Positions 1 through 11,900 of a stretch of DNA of 64,000 nucleotides are shown here, one piece after another. The notes below the pieces were generated by a model. That model was not told where the DNA came from and ran no database searches. It worked only from the letters and a program-made list of their open reading frames with translations. Every line of letters begins with the position of its first letter. Positions within the stretch are counted from its first letter, which is position 1. A program made the position numbers and the translations under genes. Source of the stretch: Limanda limanda (lineage: Eukaryota > Chordata > Actinopteri > Pleuronectiformes > Pleuronectidae); NCBI RefSeq assembly GCF_963576545.1, contig NW_026870455.1:186001-250000 (forward strand). Reading direction: 5' to 3'.

Positions 1-7
1 AATGCTT

Positions 8-17
8 CCAAAAAAGG
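8..17 (+). promoter_or_regulatory. CArG-box consensus CCAAAAAAGG (representative; one or two per dimer)
   Basis: CCAAAAAAGG fits the MADS-domain (SRF-type) CArG consensus CC(A/T)6GG exactly. It occurs in almost every A half and in those B halves that have six A's, for example at 96-105. B halves with seven or eight A's, or with CCAAAAATAGG, lose the ten-base spacing. The match is seen in the sequence. A homopolymeric A core is not the preferred SRF site, so any binding is only a possibility. The A-tract may instead matter for DNA stiffness or nucleosome placement. Confidence 0.35.
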
Positions 18-24
18 CTTATCT

Positions 25-41
25 CCCCGTTTCCAGCTGTT
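25..41 (-). other. CENP-B-box-like half motif in the A half (representative)
   Basis: Read on the minus strand, the A half contains TGGAAACGGGG. The CENP-B box consensus is YTTCGTTGGAARCGGGA, so ten consecutive positions (7-16) match, including the essential CGGG. The essential TTCG at the other end is replaced by ACAG, so this is a half match rather than a complete box. It recurs in nearly every A half. The B half has TGGAAACAGGGA at the same place, which breaks CGGG. Binding of CENP-B or a relative is inference; the 5' mismatch argues against strong canonical binding. Confidence 0.45.
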
Positions 42-88
42 TAGTGACATTTGGGATGATGTGTGATGAAAAATTCAAGAATTTAACC

Positions 89-177
89 ATTTCTTCCAAA
101 AAAGGCAGATCTCCCTGTTTCCAGCGCTTTTCTGACACTTGGGCTGACATGTGATGAAAAAGTCAGAAATCTTAATC
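89..177 (+). repeat. Representative B half-unit, subtype B1 (89 bp)
   Basis: The first B half. It carries CCAAAAAAGG (96-105), GGCAGATCTCCCTG, the palindrome AGCGCT in place of the CAGCTG of A, TTTTCTGACACTTGGGCTGAC, ATGTGATGAAAAAGTCAG and the end AAATCTTAATC. Its only CpG lies in AGCGCT. The site that is CCCCG in A is CCCTG here, a CpG-to-TpG difference. B halves have two 5' forms, GGCTTA (six A) and GGCAGATC (usually seven A), and B1 3' ends occur with both. The copy shown is the less common pairing of six A with GGCAGATC. Confidence 0.95.
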
Positions 178-799
178 AATGCTTCCAAAAAAGGCTGATC
201 TCCCCGTTTCCAGCTGTTTAGTGACATTTGGGATGATGTGTGATGAAAAATTCAAGAATATAACCTTTTCTTCCAAAAATAGGCAGATCTCCCTGTTTCC
301 AGCGCTTTTCTGACACTTGGGCTGACATGTGATGAAAAAGTCAGAAATCTTAATCAATGCTTCCAAAAAAGGCTGATCTCCCCGTTTCCAGCTGTTTAGT
401 GACATTTGGGATGATGTGTGATGAAAAATTCAAGAATATAACCTTTTCTTCCAAAAAAAGGCAGATCTCCCTGTTTCCAGCGCTTTTCTGACACTTGGGC
501 TGACATGTGATGAAAAAGTCAGAAATCTTAATCAATGCTTCCAAAAAAGGCTTATCTCCCCGTTTCCAGCTGTTTAGTGACATTTGGGATGATGTGTGAT
601 GAAAAATTCAAGAATATAACCTTTTCTTCCAAAAATAGGCAGATCTCCCTGTTTCCAGCGCTTTTCTGACACTTGGGCTGACATGTGATGAAAAAGTCAG
701 AAATCTTAATCAATGCTTCCAAAAAAGGCTTATCTCCCCGTTTCCAGCTGTTTAGTGACATTTGGGATGATGTGTGATGAAAAATTCAAGAATTTAACC

Positions 800-888
800 T
801 TTTCTTCCAAAAAAAGGCAGATCTCCCTGTTTCCAGCGCTTTTCTGACACTGGAGCTGATATGTGATGAAAAAGTCAAAATGTTAACC
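800..888 (+). repeat. Representative B half-unit, subtype B2 (89 bp)
   Basis: The first B2 half. It differs from B1 in a block at the 3' side: ACACTGGAGCTGATATG in place of ACACTTGGGCTGACATG, and GTCAAAATGTTAACC in place of GTCAGAAATCTTAATC. The following A then starts ATTGCTTCC rather than AATGCTTCC. Its terminal TTAACC resembles the end of A (TTTAACC) more than the end of B1, so B2 could be the older state or a conversion product; the sequence does not decide. Wherever I read B2 it is joined to the GGCAGATC 5' form. A sub-variant, GAAAAAGCTAAAATG, recurs at about 7,609, 9,911, 10,798, 11,860, 12,747, 14,870 and 15,757 and in the duplicated blocks. Confidence 0.9.
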
Positions 889-2151
889 ATTGCTTCCAAA
901 AAAGGCTTATCTCCCCGTTTCCAGCTGTTTAGTGACATTTGGGATGATGTGTGATGAAAAATTCAAGAATTTAACCTTTTCTTCCAAAAAAGGCTTATCT
1001 CCCTGTTTCCAGCGCTTTTCTGACACTTGGGCTGACATGTGATGAAAAAGTCAGAAATCTTAATCAATGCTTCCAAAAAAGGCTTATCTCCCCGTTTCCA
1101 GCTGTTTAGTGACATTTGGGATGATGTGTGATGAAAAATTCAAGAATTTAACCTTTTCTTCCAAAAAAAGGCAGATCTCCCTGTTTCCAGCGCTATTCTG
1201 ACACTGGAGCTGATATGTGATGAAAAAGTCAAAATGTTAACCATTGCTTCCAAAAAAGGCTTATCTCCCCGTTTCCAGCTGTTTAGTGACATTTGGGATG
1301 ATGTGTGATGAAAAATTCAAGAATTTAACCATTTCTTCCAAAAAAGGCTTATCTCCCTGTTTCCAGCGCTTTTCTGACACTTGGGTTGACATGTGGTGAA
1401 AAAGTCAGAAATCTTAATCAATGCTTCCAAAAAAGGCTTATCTCCCCGTTTCCAGCTGTTTAGTGACATTTGGGATGATGTGTGATGAAAAATTCAAGAA
1501 TTTAACCATTTCTTCCAAAAAAGGCTTATCTCCCTGTTTCCAGCGCTTTTCTGACACTTGGGCTGACATGTGATGAAAAAGTCAGAAATCTTAATCAATG
1601 CTTCCAAAAAAGGCTTATCTCCCCGTTTCCAGCTGTTTAGTGACATTTGGGATGATGTGTGATGAAAAATTCAAGAATATAACCTTTTCTTCCAAAAAAA
1701 GGCAGATCTCCCTGTTTCCAGCGCTTTTCGGACACTTGGGCTGACATGTGATGAAAAAGTCAGAAATCTTAATCATTGCTTCCAAAAAAGGCTTATCTCC
1801 CCGTTTCCAGCTGTTTAGTTACATTTGGGATGATGTGTGATGAAAAATTCAAGAATTTAACCATTTCTTCCAAAAAAGGCTTATCTCCCTGTTTCCAGCG
1901 CTTTTCTGACACTTGGGCTGACATGTGATGAATAGTCAGAAATCTTAATCAATGCTTCCAAAAAAGGCTTATCTCCCCGTTTCCAGCTGTTTAGTGACAT
2001 TTGGGATGAGGTGTGATGAAAAATTCAAGAATTTAACCTTTTCTTCCAAAAAAAGGCAGATCTCCCTGTTTCCAGCGCTTTTCTGACACTTGGGCTGACA
2101 TGTGATGAAAAAGTCAGAAATCTTAATCAATGCTTCCAAAAAAGGCTTATC

Positions 2152-2168
2152 TCCCGTTTCCAGCTGTT
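2152..2168 (-). other. Best CENP-B-box-like variant (three-C form, representative)
   Basis: In this A half the usual four C's are reduced to three, so the minus strand reads TGGAAACGGGA and matches the 3' part of the CENP-B box over eleven consecutive bases. The TTCG core on the other side is still absent (ACAG). The same three-C form recurs, for example, near 3,392, 9,597, 10,492, 11,546, 13,850, 14,567, 19,872, 22,351, 25,727, 34,402, 50,703, 52,296, 55,126 and 59,905, and therefore marks specific higher-order positions. The one-base loss also makes the local dimer shorter. Confidence 0.4.
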
Positions 2169-5100
2169 TAGTGACATTTGGGATGATGTGTGATGAAAAA
2201 TTCAAGAATTTAACCATTTCTTCCAAAAAAGGCTTATCTCCCTGTTTCTAGCGCTTTTCTGACACTTGGGCTGACATGTGATGAAAAAGTCAGAAATCTT
2301 AATCAATGCTTCCAAAAAAGGCTTATCTCCCCGTTTCCAGCTGTTTAGTGACATTTGGGATGATGTGTGATGAAAAATTCAAGAATATAACCTTTTCTTC
2401 CAAAAAAAGGCAGATCTCCCTGTTTCCAGCGCTTTTCTGACACTTGGGCTGACATGTGATGAAAAAGTCAGAAATCTTAATCAATGCTTCCAAAAAAGGC
2501 TTATCTCCCCGTTTCCAGCTGTTTAGTGACATTTGGGATGATGTGTGATGAAAAATTCAAGAATATAACCTTTTCTTCCAAAAATAGGCAGATCTCCCTG
2601 TTTCCAGCGCTTTTCTGACACTTGGGCTGACATGTGATGAAAAAGTCAGAAATCTTAATCAATGCTTCCAAAAAAGGCTGATCTCCCCGTTTCCAGCTGT
2701 TTAGTGACATTTGGGATGATGTGTGATGAAAAATTCAAGAATATAACCTTTTCTTCCAAAAAAAGGCAGATCTCCCTGTTTCCAGCGCTTTTCTGACACT
2801 TGGGCTGACAAGTGATGAAAAAGTCAGAAATCTTAATCAATGCTTCCAAAAAAGGCTTATCTCCCCGTTTCCAGCTGTTTAGTGACATTTGGGATGATGT
2901 GTGATGAAAAATTCAAGAATTTAACCTTTTCTTCCAAAAAAAGGCAGATCTCCCTGTTTCCAGCGCTTTTCTGACACTGGAGCTGATATGTGATGAAAAA
3001 GTCAAAATGTTAACCATTGCTTCCAAAAAAGGCTTATCTCCCCGTTTCCAGCTGTTTAGTGACATTTGGGATGATGTGTGATGAAAAATTCAAGAATTTA
3101 ACCTTTTCTTCCAAAAAAGGCTTATCTCCCTGTTTCCAGCGCTTTTCTGACACTTGGGCTGACATGTGATGAATAGTCAGAAATCTTAATCAATGCTTCC
3201 AAAAAAGGCTTATCTCCCCGTTTCCAGCTGTTTAGTGACATTTGGGATGAGGTGTGATGAAAAATTCAAGAATTTAACCTTTTCTTCCAAAAAAAAGGCA
3301 GATCTCCCTGTTTCCAGCGCTTTTCTGACACTTGGGCTGACATGTGATGAAAAAGTCAGAAATCTTAATCAATGCTTCCAAAAAAGGCTTATCTCCCGTT
3401 TCCAGCTGTTTAGTGACATTTGGGATGATGTGTGATGAAAAATTCAAGAATTTAACCATTTCTTCCAAAAAAGGCTTATCTCCCTGTTTCTAGCGCTTTT
3501 CTGACACTTGGGCTGACATGTGATGAAAAAGTCAGAAATCTTAATCAATGCTTCCAAAAAAGGCTTATCTCCCCGTTTCCAGCTGTTTAGTGACATTTGG
3601 GATGATGTGTGATGAAAAATTCAAGAATATAACCTTTTCTTCCAAAAAAAGGCAGATCTCCCTGTTTCCAGCGCTTTTCTGACACTGGAGCTGATATGTG
3701 ATGAAAAAGTCAAAATGTTAACCATTGCTTCCAAAAAAGGCTTATCTCCCCGTTTCCAGCTGTTTAGTGACATTTGGGATGATGTGTGATGAAAAATTCA
3801 AGAATTTAACCTTTTCTTCCAAAAAAGGCTTATCTCCCTGTTTCCAGCGCTTTTCTGACACTTGGGCTGACATGTGATGAAAAAGTCAGAAATCTTAATC
3901 AATGCTTCCAAAAAAGGCTTATCTCCCCGTTTCCAGCTGTTTAGTGACATTTGGGATGATGTGTGATGAAAAATTCAAGAATTTAACCTTTTCTTCCAAA
4001 AAAAGGCAGATCTCCCTGTTTCCAGCGCTATTCTGACACTGGAGCTGATATGTGATGAAAAAGTCAAAATGTTAACCATTGCTTCCAAAAAAGGCTTATC
4101 TCCCCGTTTCCAGCTGTTTAGTGACATTTGGGATGATGTGTGATGAAAAATTCAAGAATTTAACCATTTCTTCCAAAAAAGGCTTATCTCCCTGTTTCCA
4201 GCGCTTTTCTGACACTTGGGTTGACATGTGGTGAAAAAGTCAGAAATCTTAATCAATGCTTCCAAAAAAGGCTTATCTCCCCGTTTCCAGCTGTTTAGTG
4301 ACATTTGGGATGATGTGTGATGAAAAATTCAAGAATTTAACCATTTCTTCCAAAAAAGGCTTATCTCCCTGTTTCCAGCGCTTTTCTGACACTTGGGCTG
4401 ACATGTGATGAAAAAGTCAGAAATCTTAATCAATGCTTCCAAAAAAGGCTTATCTCCCCGTTTCCAGCTGTTTAGTGACATTTGGGATGATGTGTGATGA
4501 AAAATTCAAGAATTTAACCATTTCTTCCAAAAAAGGCAGATCTCCCTGTTTCCAGCGCTTTTCTGACACTTGGGCTGACATGTGATGAAAAAGTCAGAAA
4601 TCTTAATCAATGCTTCCAAAAAAGGCTGATCTCCCCGTTTCCAGCTGTTTAGTGACATTTGGGATGATGTGTGATGAAAAATTCAAGAATATAACCTTTT
4701 CTTCCAAAAATAGGCAGATCTCCCTGTTTCCAGCGCTTTTCTGACACTTGGGCTGACATGTGATGAAAAAGTCAGAAATCTTAATCAATGCTTCCAAAAA
4801 AGGCTGATCTCCCCGTTTCCAGCTGTTTAGTGACATTTGGGATGATGTGTGATGAAAAATTCAAGAATATAACCTTTTCTTCCAAAAAAAGGCAGATCTC
4901 CCTGTTTCCAGCGCTTTTCTGACACTTGGGCTGACATGTGATGAAAAAGTCAGAAATCTTAATCAATGCTTCCAAAAAAGGCTTATCTCCCCGTTTCCAG
5001 CTGTTTAGTGACATTTGGGATGATGTGTGATGAAAAATTCAAGAATATAACCTTTTCTTCCAAAAATAGGCAGATCTCCCTGTTTCCAGCGCTTTTCTGA

Positions 5101-8100
5101 CACTTGGGCTGACATGTGATGAAAAAGTCAGAAATCTTAATCAATGCTTCCAAAAAAGGCTTATCTCCCCGTTTCCAGCTGTTTAGTGACATTTGGGATG
5201 ATGTGTGATGAAAAATTCAAGAATTTAACCTTTTCTTCCAAAAAAAGGCAGATCTCCCTGTTTCCAGCGCTTTTCTGACACTGGAGCTGATATGTGATGA
5301 AAAAGTCAAAATGTTAACCATTGCTTCCAAAAAAGGCTTATCTCCCCGTTTCCAGCTGTTTAGTGACATTTGGGATGATGTGTGATGAAAAATTCAAGAA
5401 TTTAACCTTTTCTTCCAAAAAAAGGCAGATCTCCCTGTTTCCAGCGCTTTTCTGACACTGGAGCTGATATGTGATGAAAAAGTCAAAATGTTAACCATTG
5501 CTTCCAAAAAAGGCTTATCTCCCCGTTTCCAGCTGTTTAGTGACATTTGGGATGATGTGTGATGAAAAATTCAAGAATTTAACCTTTTCTTCCAAAAAAG
5601 GCTTATCTCCCTGTTTCCAGCGCTTTTCTGACACTTGGGCTGACATGTGATGAAAAAGTCAGAAATCTTAATCAATGCTTCCAAAAAAGGCTTATCTCCC
5701 CGTTTCCAGCTGTTTAGTGACATTTGGGATGATGTGTGATGAAAAATTCAAGAATTTAACCTTTTCTTCCAAAAAAAGGCAGATCTCCCTGTTTCCAGCG
5801 CTTTTCTGACACTGGAGCTGATATGTGATGAAAAAGTCAAAATGTTAACCATTGCTTCCAAAAAAGGCTTATCTCCCCGTTTCCAGCTGTTTAGTGACAT
5901 TTGGGATGATGTGTGATGAAAAATTCAAGAATTTAACCTTTTCTTCCAAAAAAAGGCAGATCTCCCTGTTTCCAGCGATTTTCTGACACTGGAGCTGATA
6001 TGTGATGAAAAAGTCAAAATGTTAACCATTGCTTCCAAAAAAGGCTTATCTCCCCGTTTCCAGCTGTTTAGTGACATTTGGGATGATGTGTGATGAAAAA
6101 TTCAAGAATTTAACCTTTTCTTCCAAAAAAAGGCAGATCTCCCTGTTTCCAGCGCTTTTCTGACACTGGAGCTGATATGTGATGAAAAAGTCAAAATGTT
6201 AACCATTGCTTCCAAAAAAGGCTTATCTCCCCGTTTCCAGCTGTTTAGTGACATTTGGGATGATGTGTGATGAAAAATTCAAGAATTTAACCTTTTCTTC
6301 CAAAAAAAGGCAGATCTCCCTGTTTCCAGCGCTTTTCTGACACTTGGGCTGACATGTGATGAAAAAGTCAGAAATCTTAATCAATGCTTCCAAAAAAGGC
6401 TTATCTCCCCGTTTCCAGCTGTTTAGTGACATTTGGGATGATGTGTGATGAAAAATTCAAGAATATAACCTTTTCTTCCAAAAATAGGCAGATCTCCCTG
6501 TTTCCAGCGCTTTTCTGACACTTGGGCTGACATGTGATGAAAAAGTCAGAAATCTTAATCAATGCTTCCAAAAAAGGCTGATCTCCCCGTTTCCAGCTGT
6601 TTAGTGACATTTGGGATGATGTGTGATGAAAAATTCAAGAATATAACCTTTTCTTCCAAAAAAAGGCAGATCTCCCTGTTTCCAGCGCTTTTCTGACACT
6701 TGGGCTGACAAGTGATGAAAAAGTCAGAAATCTTAATCAATGCTTCCAAAAAAGGCTTATCTCCCCGTTTCCAGCTGTTTAGTGACATTTGGGATGATGT
6801 GTGATGAAAAATTCAAGAATTTAACCTTTTCTTCCAAAAAAAGGCAGATCTCCCTGTTTCCAGCGCTTTTCTGACACTGGAGCTGATATGTGATGAAAAA
6901 GTCAAAATGTTAACCATTGCTTCCAAAAAAGGCTTATCTCCCCGTTTCCAGCTGTTTAGTGACATTTGGGATGATGTGTGATGAAAAATTCAAGAATTTA
7001 ACCATTTCTTCCAAAAAAGGCTTATCTCCCTGTTTCTAGCGCTTTTCTGACACTTGGGCTGACATGTGATGAAAAAGTCAGAAATCTTAATCAATGCTTC
7101 CAAAAAAGGCTTATCTCCCCGTTTCCAGCTGTTTAGTGACATTTGGGATGATGTGTGATGAAAAATTCAAGAATATAACCTTTTCTTCCAAAAAAAGGCA
7201 GATCTCCCTGTTTCCAGCGCTTTTCTGACACTGGAGCTGATATGTGATGAAAAAGTCAAAATGTTAACCATTGCTTCCAAAAAAGGCTTATCTCCCCGTT
7301 TCCAGCTGTTTAGTGACATTTGGGATGATGTGTGATGAAAAATTCAAGAATTTAACCTTTTCTTCCAAAAAAGGCTTATCTCCCTGTTTCCAGCGCTTTT
7401 CTGACACTTGGGCTGACATGTGATGAAAAAGTCAGAAATCTTAATCAATGCTTCCAAAAAAGGCTTATCTCCCCGTTTCCAGCTGTTTAGTGACATTTGG
7501 GATTAGGTGTGATGAAAAATTCAAGAATTTAACCTTTTCTTCCAAAAAAAGGCAGATCTCCCTGTTTCCAGCGCTTTTCTGACACTGGAGCTGATATGTG
7601 ATGAAAAAGCTAAAATGTTAACCATTGCTTCCAAAAAAGGCTTATCTCCCCGTTTCCAGCTGTTTAGGGACATTTGGGATGATGTGTGATGAAAAATTCA
7701 AGAATTTAACCATTTCTTCCAAAAAAGGCTTATCTCCCTGTTTCCAGCGCTTTTCTGACACTTGGGCTGACATGTGAAGAAAAAGTCAGAAATCTTAATC
7801 AATGCTTCCAAAAAAGGCTTATCTCCCCGTTTCCAGCTGTTTAGTGACATTTGGGATGATGTGTGATGAAAAATTCAAGAATTTAACCATTTCTTCCAAA
7901 AAAGGCTTATCTCCCTGTTTCCAGCGCTTTTCTGACACTTGGGCTGACATGTGATGAAAAAGTCAGAAATCTTAATCAATGCTTCCAAAAAAGGCTTATC
8001 TCCCCGTTTCCAGCTGTTTAGTGACATTTGGGATGATGTGTGATGAAAAATTCAAGAATTTAACCTTTTCTTCCAAAAAAAGGCAGATCTCCCTGTTGCC

Positions 8101-8908
8101 AGCGCTTTTCTGACACTTGGGCTGACATGTGATGAAAAAGTCAGAAATCTTAATCAATGCTTCCAAAAAAGGCTTATCTCCCCGTTTCCAGCTGTTTAGT
8201 GACATTTGGGATGATGTGTGATGAAATATTCAAGAATTTAACCTTTTCTTCCAAAAAAAGGCAGATCTCCCTGTTTCCAGCGCTTTTCTGACACTGGAGC
8301 TGACATGTGATGAAAAAGTCAAAATGTTAACCATTTCTTCCAAAAAAGGCTTATCTCCCCGTTTCCAGCTGTTTAGTGACATTTGGGATGATGTGTGATG
8401 AAAAATTCAAGAATTTAACCATTTCTTCCAAAAAAGGCTTATCTCCCTGTTTCCAGCGCTTTTCTGACACTTGGGCTGACATGTGATGAAAAAGTCAGAA
8501 ATCTTAATCAATGCTTCCAAAAAAGGCTTATCTCCCCGTTTCCAGCTGTTTAGTGACATTTGTGATGATGTGTGATGAAAAATTGAAGAATTTAACCTTT
8601 TCTTCCAAAAAAAGGCAGATCTCCCTGTTTCCAGCGCCTTTCTGACACTGGAGCTGATATGTGATGAAAAAGTCAAAATGTTAACCATTGCTTCCAAAAA
8701 AGGCTTATCTCCCCGTTTCCAGCTGTTTAGTGACATTTGGGATGATGTGTGATGAAAAATTCAAGAATTTAACCATTTCTTCCAAAAAAGGCTTATCTCC
8801 CTGTTTCCAGCGCTTTTCTGACACTTGGGCTGACATGTGGTGAAAAAGTCAGAAATCTTAATCAATGCTTCCAAAAAAGGCTTATCTCCCCGTTTCCAGC
8901 TGTTTAGT

Positions 8909-11900
8909 GACATTTGGGATGATGTGTGATGAAAAATTCAAGAATTTAACCATTTCTTCCAAAAAAGGCTTATCTCCCTGTTTCCAGCGCTTTTCTGACA
9001 CTTGGGCTGACATGTGATGAAAAAGTCAGAAATCTTAATCAATGCTTCCAAAAAAGGCTTATCTCCCCGTTTCCAGCTGTTTAGTGACATTTGGGATGAT
9101 GTGTGATGAAAAATTCAAGAATATAACCTTTTCTTCCAAAAAAAGGCAGATCTCCCTGTTTCCAGCGCTTTTCTGACACTTGGGCTGACATGTGATGAAA
9201 AAGTCAGAAATCTTAATCAATGCTTCCAAAAAAGGCTTATCTCCCCGTTTCCAGCTGTTTAGTGACATTTGGGATGATGTGTGATGAAAAATTCAAGAAT
9301 TTAACCATTTCTTCCAAAAAAGGCTTATCTCCCTGTTTCCAGCGCTTTTCTGACACTTGGGCTGACATGTGATGAATAGTCAGAAATCTTAATCAATGCT
9401 TCCAAAAAAGGCTTATCTCCCCGTTTCCAGCTGTTTAGTGACATTTGGGATGAGGTGTGATGAAAAATTCAAGAATTTAACCTTTTCTTCCAAAAAAAGG
9501 CAGATCTCCCTGTTTCCAGCGCTTTTCTGACACTTGGGCTGACATGAGATGAAAAAGTCAGAAATCTTAATCAATGCTTCCAAAAAAGGCTTATCTCCCG
9601 TTTCCAGCTGTTTAGTGACATTTGGGATGATGTGTGATAAAAAATTCAAGAATTTAACCATTTCTTCCAAAAAAGGCTTATCTCCCTGTTTCCAGCGCTT
9701 TTCTGACACTTGGGCTGACATGTGATGAAAAAGTCAGAAATCTTAATCAATGCTTCCAAAAAAGGCTTATCTCCCCGTTTCCAGCTGTTTAGTGATATTT
9801 GGGATGATGTGTGATGAAAAATTCAAGAATTTAACCTTTTCTTCCAAAAAAAGGCAGATCTCCCTGTTTCCAGCGCTTTTCTGACACTGGAGCTGATATG
9901 TGATGAAAAAGCTAAAATGTTAACCATTGCTTCCAAAAAAGGCTTATCTCCCCGTTTCCAGCTGTTTAGGGACATTTGGGATGATGTGTGATGAAAAATT
10001 CAAGAATTTAACCATTTCTTCCAAAAAAGGCTTATCTCCCTGTTTCCAGCGCTTTTCTGACACTTGGGCTGACATGTGATGAAAAAGTCAGAAATCTTAA
10101 TCAATGCTTCCAAAAAAGGCTTATCTCCCCGTTTCCAGCTGTTTAGTGACATTTGGGATAATGTGTGATGAAAAATTCAAGAATTTAACCTTTTCTTCCA
10201 AAAAAAGGCAGATCTCCCTGTTGCCAGCGCTTTTCTGACACTTGGGCTGACATGTGATGAAAAAGTCAGAAATCTTAATCAATGCTTCCAAAAAAGGCTT
10301 ATCTCCCCGTTTCCAGCTGTTTAGTGACATTTGGGATGATGTGTGATGAAAAATTCAAGAATATAACCTTTTCTTCCAAAAAAAAGGCAGATCTCCCTGT
10401 TTCCAGCGCTTTTCTGACACTTGGGCTGACATGTGATGAAAAAGTCAGAAATCTTAATCAATGCTTCCAAAAAAGGCTTATCTCCCGTTTCCAGCTGTTT
10501 AGTGACATTTGGGATGATGTGTGATAAAAAATTCAAGAATTTAACCATTTCTTCCAAAAAAGGCTTATCTCCCTGTTTCCAGCGCTTTTCTGACACTTGG
10601 GCTGACATGTGATGAAAAAGTCAGAAATCTTAATCAATGCTTCCAAAAAAGGCTTATCTCCCCGTTTCCAGCTGTTTAGTGATATTTGGGATGATGTGTG
10701 ATGAAAAATTCAAGAATTTAACCTTTTCTTCCAAAAAAAGGCAGATCTCCCTGTTTCCAGCGCTTTTCTGACACTGGAGCTGATATCTGATGAAAAAGCT
10801 AAAATGTTAACCATTGCTTCCAAAAAAGGCTTATCTCCCCGTTTCCAGCTGTTTAGGGACATTTGGGATGATGTGTGATGAAAAATTCAAGAATTTAACC
10901 ATTTCTTCCAAAAAAGGCTTATCTCCCTGTTTCCAGCGCTTTTCTGACACTTGGGCTGACATGTGATGAAAAAGTCAGAAATCTTAATCAATGCTTCCAA
11001 AAAAGGCTTATCTCCCCGTTTCCAGCTGTTTAGTGACATTTGGGATGATGTGTGATGAAAAATTCAAGAATATAACCTTTTCTTCCAAAAAAAGGCAGAT
11101 CTCCCTGTTTCCAGCGCTTTTCTGACACTTGGGCTGACATGTGATGAAAAAGTCAGAAATCTTAATCAATGCTTCCAAAAAAGGCTTATCTCCCCGTTTC
11201 CAGCTGTTTAGTGACATTTGGGATGATGTGTGATGAAAAATTCAAGAATTTAACCATTTCTTCCAAAAAAGGCTTATCTCCCTGTTTCCAGCGCTTTTCT
11301 GACACTTGGGCTGACATGTGATGAATAGTCAGAAATCTTAATCAATGCTTCCAAAAAAGGCTTATCTCCCCGTTTCCAGCTGTTTAGTGACATTTGGGAT
11401 GAGGTGTGATGAAAAATTCAAGAATTTAACCTTTTCTTCCAAAAAAAGGCAGATCTCCCTGTTTCCAGCGCTTTTCTGACACTTGGGCTGACATGTGATG
11501 AAAAAGTCAGAAATCTTAATCAATGCTTCCAAAAAAGGCTTATCTCCCGTTTCCAGCTGTTTAGTGACATTTGGGATGATGTGTGATAAAAAATTCAAGA
11601 ATTTAACCATTTCTTCCAAAAAAGGCTTATCTCCCTGTTTCCAGCGCTTTTCTGACACTTGGGCTGACATGTGATGAAAAAGTCAGAAATCTTAATCAAT
11701 GCTTCCAAAAAAGGCTTATCTCCCCGTTTCCAGCTGTTTAGTGATATTTGGGATGATGTGTGATGAAAAATTCAAGAATTTAACCTTTTCTTCCAAAAAA
11801 AGGCAGATCTCCCTGTTTCCAGCGCTTTTCTGACACTGGAGCTGATATGTGATGAAAAAGCTAAAATGTTAACCATTGCTTCCAAAAAAGGCTTATCTCC

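Larger units (their letters stand above)
1..88 (+). repeat. Representative A half-unit (88 bp)
   Basis: The first A half. Landmarks in order are CCAAAAAAGG (8-17), GGCTTATCTCCCCG, the palindrome CAGCTG (34-39), TTTAGTGACATTTGGGATGATG, GTGATGAAAAATTCAAG and the end ATTTAACC. It has a single CpG, in CCCCGTTTCC. Hand alignment with the adjoining B half gives about 17 substitutions and one indel, so roughly 80% identity; the two halves therefore descend from one ~88-bp ancestor. Frequent A variants elsewhere are GAATATAACC in place of GAATTTAACC, GGCTGATC in place of GGCTTATC, a three-C form CTCCCG, GATGAGGTG, GTGATATTTG and TTTAGGGAC. Each recurs at matching places in the higher-order copies. 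Confidence 0.95.
1..6125 (+). repeat. Duplicated block P, copy 1 (~6.1 kb)
   Basis: It matches 23,567-29,691 at a shift of 23,566 (133 dimers). Landmarks include the TTGGGTTGACATGTGGTG variant near 1,381, TTTTCGGAC near 1,728 and the unusual AGCGATTTTC at 5,974. The match ends near 6,127: this copy continues with GGCAGATC while the other continues with GGCTTATC. Parts of it are also related to 30.1-33.6 kb through the 3,899-bp duplication. Confidence 0.85.

Noticed and set aside
34..39. CAGCTG (A) and AGCGCT (B) as functional palindromes or cruciform sites
   Set aside because: The dyads are only six bases long with no longer inverted arms. They are useful as restriction landmarks for a 177-bp ladder, not as evidence of a structure.
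63..135. C/D-box snoRNA cluster: GTGATGA (C-box-like) in each half and CTGA (D-box-like) in B
   Set aside because: The bases flanking the two motifs cannot form the terminal stem required for this family, A halves mostly lack CTGA, and such short motifs are expected by chance in a repeat.
172..405. Minus-strand open frames of 62-128 codons (and plus-strand ones of 72-80 codons) as protein genes
   Set aside because: They are translations of the satellite itself, repeat with the dimer, overlap one another, and end at frame-shifting A-tract variants. No known domain, signal or start context was seen.
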